From NCBI GenBank assembly GCA_005223375.1, contig RXOD01006221.1:1-10920 (forward strand): DNA of 10,920 nt, given 5' to 3'. The position numbers and the translations under genes are program-made. The notes beneath the pieces are model-generated. The model was not told where the DNA came from, ran no database searches, and saw nothing but the letters and a program-made list of their open reading frames with translations. The DNA is from Amoebophrya sp. AT5.2 (lineage: Eukaryota > Sar > Dinophyceae > Syndiniales > Amoebophryaceae). This document shows positions 9,701 to 10,920 of the stretch, one piece after another (the first letter of the stretch is position 1; each line of letters starts with the position of its first letter).

Positions 9701-10920
9701 GGGAAGTTCGACGCGGTAAAGCCGGGAGCCGACGCCGAGAAGCTGCCGTTCGGGAAGTTAGTAAAAACACTGACGACGGACGGGAAGGTCCAGATCGCGA
9801 AGTTCCCAATGGAGCAGAAGATCGTCGGCGGGCATCGGAAGGATTCGGCGCTCAGCATCCTGGTTGGCCGCGTGAAGATGGACACGCGAGAGATCACAGA
9901 CCCGCCGGATCGTGGTGAGGCAGAAGCGGCATACCAGCGACGCGCGGAAGCCGACAAGCACGAGGCGGCAGGAGGAACCTTCCTCCGGATAGCAACAAAG
10001 AGTAGCGTGAAGGCGGTGCCGATACAAACGCTGTCCTATCCGCGACTTAAGCAAGCAGAACTTCGCACTGCGGCGGCGGAGCAGTGCTATCCCGGCAAGG
10101 GACGGGAGGTCCGCTTTCCATATCTTTCGTACGGGACGAAAATGGTCATGTTTTGCCCCGCAGGACCGAGCGGAGAAGTGATTTACTCGCCGCCGGAAGG
10201 GGAATGCCCGATGGCCTTCGCGCGAGAGCAGCAGGAAACTGTCAAGCGGAATGGGGGTACGCCGGCAAGAGAACTTGACGTCGCGGAGGACCTCGAGGAC
10301 ACGGGTTGCGAGGCAGGGCAAACCTCATCGGATAATGCGACGGAGCAGGACTTTCCGCGGGCCGAACTCGTAATTCATTCGTGCCACTACGAAGAGGTCG
10401 AGGAACGCTTGTTCCAATACGGATGGCAATCGTACGTGTGGCACCCAACACATGATAAGGTGCACACGACAAACGGGTTTGCAGGATCCTTTACGGAACG
10501 GGACCCGAAAACCCGGCGCTTTCAACTCGCGAAAATGGGCACGAGCGGGCGCATCTACCGCGAGGATCCGCGTCTGTCCTACCGGATCCGGATACAAGGA
10601 GGAGGCGGGGCGCCGTTTACCCGGGGAAATCTCGACATGCGGGGATCTGAGTCGGTGATGAAACACGCACCGGCACACTCGGGACTCGTCACGGTGCGCA
10701 ACCCGGACGGATCGACGAAACGGATCAGCGTCGACGTATCCGCGTTCATCCCGCGCTGCATCGGAGCAATGACCGCGGTCTGGAACAAACGCAGCGCGAA
10801 GGTGCACTCAAAAAGCGTCGGGGACAACGTGGACCAGGGGCCGGGGGACATCATCGTGGGAGGTTCCTCTGGAGCAGGTGGGGCAAAGCCGCCGATCGTC
10901 TACGAGACGACTCAGCCCGG
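2..10920 (+). CDS. Giant multidomain polyprotein, partial at both ends
   Basis: Translation from base 2 runs through 3,639 sense codons with no stop, followed by two bases of an incomplete codon. Neither the start nor the stop codon lies in the window, so the full protein is longer. Domains recognised in order are an SF1 UPF1-like helicase, a dual-specificity phosphatase, an EEP nuclease/phosphatase, a microbial-type PARG and an integrase-like zinc finger plus core. Large unrecognised stretches lie between and after them. Low-complexity linkers separate several blocks, as expected of a polyprotein or a beads-on-a-string protein. No processing protease or polymerase was recognised. The motifs are in one consistent frame, and codon choice is similar throughout, which argues against frameshifts. 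It could be a viral polyprotein, a retroelement-derived polyprotein, or a very large host gene. The open frame is certain; the biological class is not. Confidence 0.96.
794..2077 (+). other. Superfamily 1 (UPF1-like, SF1B) helicase domain
   Basis: NTP-driven unwinding or remodelling of RNA or DNA. Motifs appear in canonical order. Walker A GPFGTGKS is at residues 281-288 (842-865). A Ia-like segment TSACNEQVVSLARRL follows. Motif II is DEAGQ at 451-455 (1352-1366). Motif III is LILAGCYLQL near 471-480. QYR at 517-519, followed by a Y-x-R-x-L-type segment, matches the UPF1-family motif before the second RecA domain. IITQHLPQL resembles motif IV. VDKIQGIEVDVVI at 619-631 is motif V, and NVLITRGKSAVVLVG at 653-667 is motif VI with its arginine finger at 658. 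The set is typical of UPF1/Dna2/nidovirus-type SF1B enzymes. The invariant Asp of motif III (GDxxQL) is Cys475 here, so activity may be modified. Insertions between motifs Ia and II are long. Family assignment is strong; substrate and polarity are inferred only. Confidence 0.88.
2078..2743 (+). other. Unrecognised segment between helicase and phosphatase
   Basis: About 222 residues (693-914) that look globular: alternating hydrophobic stretches, Trp-containing helices around residues 750-785, and a beta-like IMLVDDAGR near 804. A DSG-M-DD sequence at 851-856 superficially resembles the retropepsin active site, but no second half, flap or glycine-rich strand follows it. I do not call a protease. 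The C-terminal part leads directly into the phosphatase fold and may contain its first strand. Function unknown. Confidence 0.4.
2744..3142 (+). other. Dual-specificity / RNA-triphosphatase-type cysteine phosphatase domain
   Basis: The signature loop FHCAQGVDRSA lies at residues 990-1000 (2969-3001). It carries nucleophile Cys992, Arg998 and Ser999, exactly the HCx5R(S/T) motif of the protein tyrosine phosphatase superfamily. About 40 residues upstream, the segment IDLVDESDI (945-953 region) holds candidate general-acid aspartates at 951 and 954, where dual-specificity enzymes place theirs. A WLGG strand-turn at 924-927 resembles the start of the DSP fold. Length (about 133 residues) suits a DSP or a capping RNA 5'-triphosphatase (Mce1/DUSP11 type), not a classical PTP. 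In a helicase-containing polyprotein, an RNA 5'-phosphatase role is attractive, but protein or phosphoinositide phosphatase activity cannot be excluded. All catalytic residues I can identify are present. Confidence 0.82.
3143..3256 (+). other. Short bridge between phosphatase and EEP domains
   Basis: Residues 1048-1085. A mildly acidic segment (GLEEEIACEYN) is followed by Lys/Thr-rich sequence and a short beta-like stretch. It is too short for a separate domain and probably joins the two enzyme folds, which are adjacent without a low-complexity spacer. Confidence 0.4.
3257..4105 (+). other. Endonuclease/exonuclease/phosphatase (EEP, APE-like) domain
   Basis: Metal-dependent phosphodiesterase or phosphomonoesterase fold (DNase I / ExoIII / LINE endonuclease / CCR4 / inositol 5-phosphatase superfamily). 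Motifs seen in order: VLTWNVG with Asn1096; AIGWQEL with metal-ligand Glu1129; VNSYTPNS with Tyr1209; LVGDLNV with Asp1259 and Asn1261; TYISW followed by RLEYFLMS, the equivalent of the usual R-x-D-Y-I-L strand (Arg1317, with Glu1319 in the Asp place); and YDH with Asp1353 and His1354. The catalytic set is therefore essentially complete. The layout of N-x-Y-P-N, G-D-x-N, T-x-x-x-W, R-x-(D/E)-Y is closest to ExoIII/APE and non-LTR retrotransposon endonucleases. IPPc-type phosphatase or RNA 3'-end nuclease roles remain possible. A glycine- and charge-rich insertion sits between the Tyr and GDLN motifs (about residues 1212-1240). Confidence 0.8.
4106..4435 (+). other. Ser/Thr/Glu-rich low-complexity linker
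   Basis: Residues 1369-1478. The first half is dominated by Ser, Thr, Ala, Glu and Gly, with several S/T runs, and is probably disordered. The second half has Pro/Tyr/Phe clusters (PPSYFG, PPPYWGNFFF around 1452-1470) that could be short interaction motifs or a buried strand of the next domain. It separates the EEP and PARG domains. No enzymatic motif seen. Confidence 0.6.
4436..5215 (+). other. Microbial-type poly(ADP-ribose) glycohydrolase (PARG) macrodomain
   Basis: PARGs hydrolyse ribose-ribose bonds of poly(ADP-ribose) and reverse ADP-ribosylation. The bacterial-type signature GGG-x7-QEE is seen as GGR-x7-QEE, with PGG at residues 1579-1581 and Gln1590-Glu1591-Glu1592 (4736-4780). The preceding VLVFADGVS corresponds to the usual hydrophobic NFA-type strand. 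Downstream, TLLMAPAPRRHD matches the family's A-P-N/R region. GFWGCGAFGFDV (1695-1706) matches the G-x-W-G-C-G-x-F-G-N-D loop, with Phe1701 positioned to stack on the ligand. The N-terminal extension with EENQVY and the IVIENRSS segment also fits the family's N-terminal part. The third Gly of GGG is Arg, and the Asn after FG is Phe; the catalytic Glu pair is intact. Confidence in the family is high; activity is likely but untested. Confidence 0.84.
5216..5533 (+). other. Charged helical region with basic cluster
   Basis: Residues 1739-1844. Rich in Glu, Lys, Arg and Ala. EEMAEAERVQEEAFRKRKKK (about 1802-1821) is predicted by eye to be a long amphipathic helix or coiled coil. The RKRKKK cluster at 1816-1821 (5447-5464) could act as a nuclear localisation signal or nucleic-acid contact. 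Likely a tether or oligomerisation segment between the PARG and the next block. Confidence 0.5.
5534..6610 (+). other. Unrecognised globular block
   Basis: About 359 residues (1845-2203) with mixed hydrophobic and charged composition and several Cys residues. It looks folded, not disordered. A YDD followed 30 residues later by GLDKTK (around 1861-1896) recalls the palm of non-LTR reverse transcriptases, but the flanking motifs A and B are missing, so I do not call it. Beta-rich stretches appear around 2020-2110 (VIWVSIVDSM, CYVYNICF, RVDVRVEDVAPRVIISD). Position between PARG and the integrase-like part gives no firm clue. Function unknown. Confidence 0.4.
6611..6880 (+). other. Basic, proline- and acid-rich linker with NLS-like cluster
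   Basis: Residues 2204-2293. It starts Lys/Pro-rich, with APTKKRKGG at about 2215-2223 resembling a monopartite nuclear localisation signal. It continues through Gly/Ser/Pro and an acidic run (DGEEDEE), then PPLAPPGPVERP. Almost certainly disordered, separating two globular regions. If the basic cluster works as an NLS, the protein or a processed fragment acts in a nucleus. That would fit a DNA-based or retro-like life cycle better than a purely cytoplasmic one. Confidence 0.6.
6881..7663 (+). other. Unrecognised block upstream of the integrase-like region
   Basis: About 261 residues (2294-2554). Segments with alternating hydrophobics and charges (VDAMQFLVEMSVTVETYGG near 2393, TRIVVKVPSALN near 2432) suggest a beta-rich fold. 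It is followed by a helical Arg/Leu-rich region (about 2503-2540) that runs into the zinc-finger segment. In LTR retroelements with RT before integrase, RNase H would sit here, but I cannot see the D-E-D-D set of RNase H. Unknown. Confidence 0.4.
7664..8380 (+). other. Integrase-like zinc-binding domain and degenerate integrase core
   Basis: The N-terminal part matches the retroelement integrase zinc finger (H-x4-H-x29-C-x2-C) in spacing. His2571 and Cys2576 (in HQAAGC, where the usual H-x3-G-H has Cys for the second His) are followed after exactly 29 residues by CERC, Cys2606 and Cys2609. The sequence before CERC (GYLEEYDGQIKRVIEG) aligns without gaps to the typical Y-W-P-x-M-x-x-D-V-x-x-Y-V segment. 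A core-like region follows: TVEVDITW with Asp2635, HLVDIG, then VLRVSD with Asp2735, and TPMHAPNRSTAL, resembling the P-x-H-P-Q-x-N-G-x-x-E segment. The two Asp are about 100 residues apart (usually 50-65), and the Glu expected 35 residues later is absent (Ser2771). The fold match is good at the zinc finger and weaker at the core. Probably catalytically altered, or a repurposed DNA-binding module. Confidence 0.5.
8381..10918 (+). other. C-terminal 846 residues of the window, no recognised domain
   Basis: Residues 2794-3639. Mostly globular-looking, with Lys/Arg/Glu-rich helices and beta-like stretches. Regions that stand out: a basic segment around 2840-2870 (ARTRKYTKYTSLRPRAP); a YVDD tetrad at 3133-3136 followed by a helix-like LLGILEQM; an acidic, probably disordered stretch at about 3415-3455 (ELDVAEDLEDTG onward); a His/Trp/Tyr-rich block around 3460-3490 (HSCHYEE, YGWQSYVWHPTHDKVHTT); and a Gly-rich end (GGSSGAGG). 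None forms a motif set I can assign to a family. A reverse transcriptase would be expected here in a copia-like order (integrase then RT), but the required motifs are not convincing. Confidence 0.4.

Larger units (their letters stand above)
820..10868. repeat. Dispersed palindromic octamer AGGWWCCT, 20 copies
   Basis: Exact copies start at 820, 1604, 2068, 2463, 2723, 2886, 4122, 4335, 5217, 6150, 6914, 7302, 7488, 8124, 8531, 8925, 9274, 9973, 10483 and 10861. The central pair is TT in eight, AA in six, TA in three and AT in three. The base before is usually A or G and the base after usually T or C, giving RAGGWWCCTY. With uniform base composition about 0.7 copies of the four octamers would be expected in this length. 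Copies fall in all three codon phases and encode different residues (for example KVP, KEPS, RGSF, KRFL), so a peptide repeat does not explain them. One variant with centre CA is at 291. Role unknown: dimeric-protein site, host genome-wide motif, or genomic RNA signal are all possible. Confidence 0.75.

Noticed and set aside
137..10735. Frequent GTCGAC hexamers
   Set aside because: Most copies lie in frame as Val-Asp codons (gtc gac), both favoured codons here, so codon use explains them, unlike the phase-independent AGGWWCCT motif.
1..10920. tRNA, rRNA, CRISPR, terminal repeats or promoters
   Set aside because: None seen: the entire window is coding in one frame and no direct or inverted long repeats were noticed by eye.

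Overview
The window is one uninterrupted piece of protein-coding sequence. Reading the + strand from base 2, there is no stop codon for 3,639 codons, and the frame is open at both ends. I see no start, stop, RNA gene, CRISPR array or second gene. Short ORFs in the other five frames are shadows of this frame. Residue numbers below count from the codon at base 2. The DNA is visibly GC-rich and the frame is intronless across the whole window. A polyprotein this long, with two basic nuclear-localisation-like clusters and eukaryote/virus-style domains, points to a eukaryotic virus or a virus-like mobile element, not to ordinary bacterial chromosome. I cannot name the host. An alga or protist is only a guess.

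Layout: (1) 2-793, acidic/unknown N-terminal part. (2) 794-2077, UPF1-like superfamily 1 helicase with nearly all motifs. (3) 2078-2743, unknown. (4) 2744-3142, dual-specificity/RNA-triphosphatase type cysteine phosphatase (HCx5RS). (5) 3257-4105, endonuclease/exonuclease/phosphatase (EEP, APE/LINE-endonuclease-like) domain. (6) 4106-4435, Ser/Thr/Glu-rich linker. (7) 4436-5215, microbial-type poly(ADP-ribose) glycohydrolase (PARG). (8) 5216-5533, charged helical stretch. (9) 5534-6610, unknown. (10) 6611-6880, basic/proline/acidic linker. (11) 6881-7663, unknown. (12) 7664-8380, integrase-like zinc finger plus a degenerate integrase core. (13) 8381-10918, unknown.

Working model (inference): the helicase remodels the element's nucleic acid. 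The phosphatase and EEP domains act on RNA or DNA ends or on signalling nucleotides. The PARG removes host ADP-ribose marks. The integrase-like block, if real, points to a retroelement ancestry. No RNA-dependent RNA polymerase, reverse transcriptase or processing protease was recognised here. They may lie outside the window or be too diverged to see.

On top of the protein code, an 8-bp degenerate palindrome AGGWWCCT occurs 20 times, in all three codon phases. That is far above chance and suggests a second, nucleotide-level layer of information.
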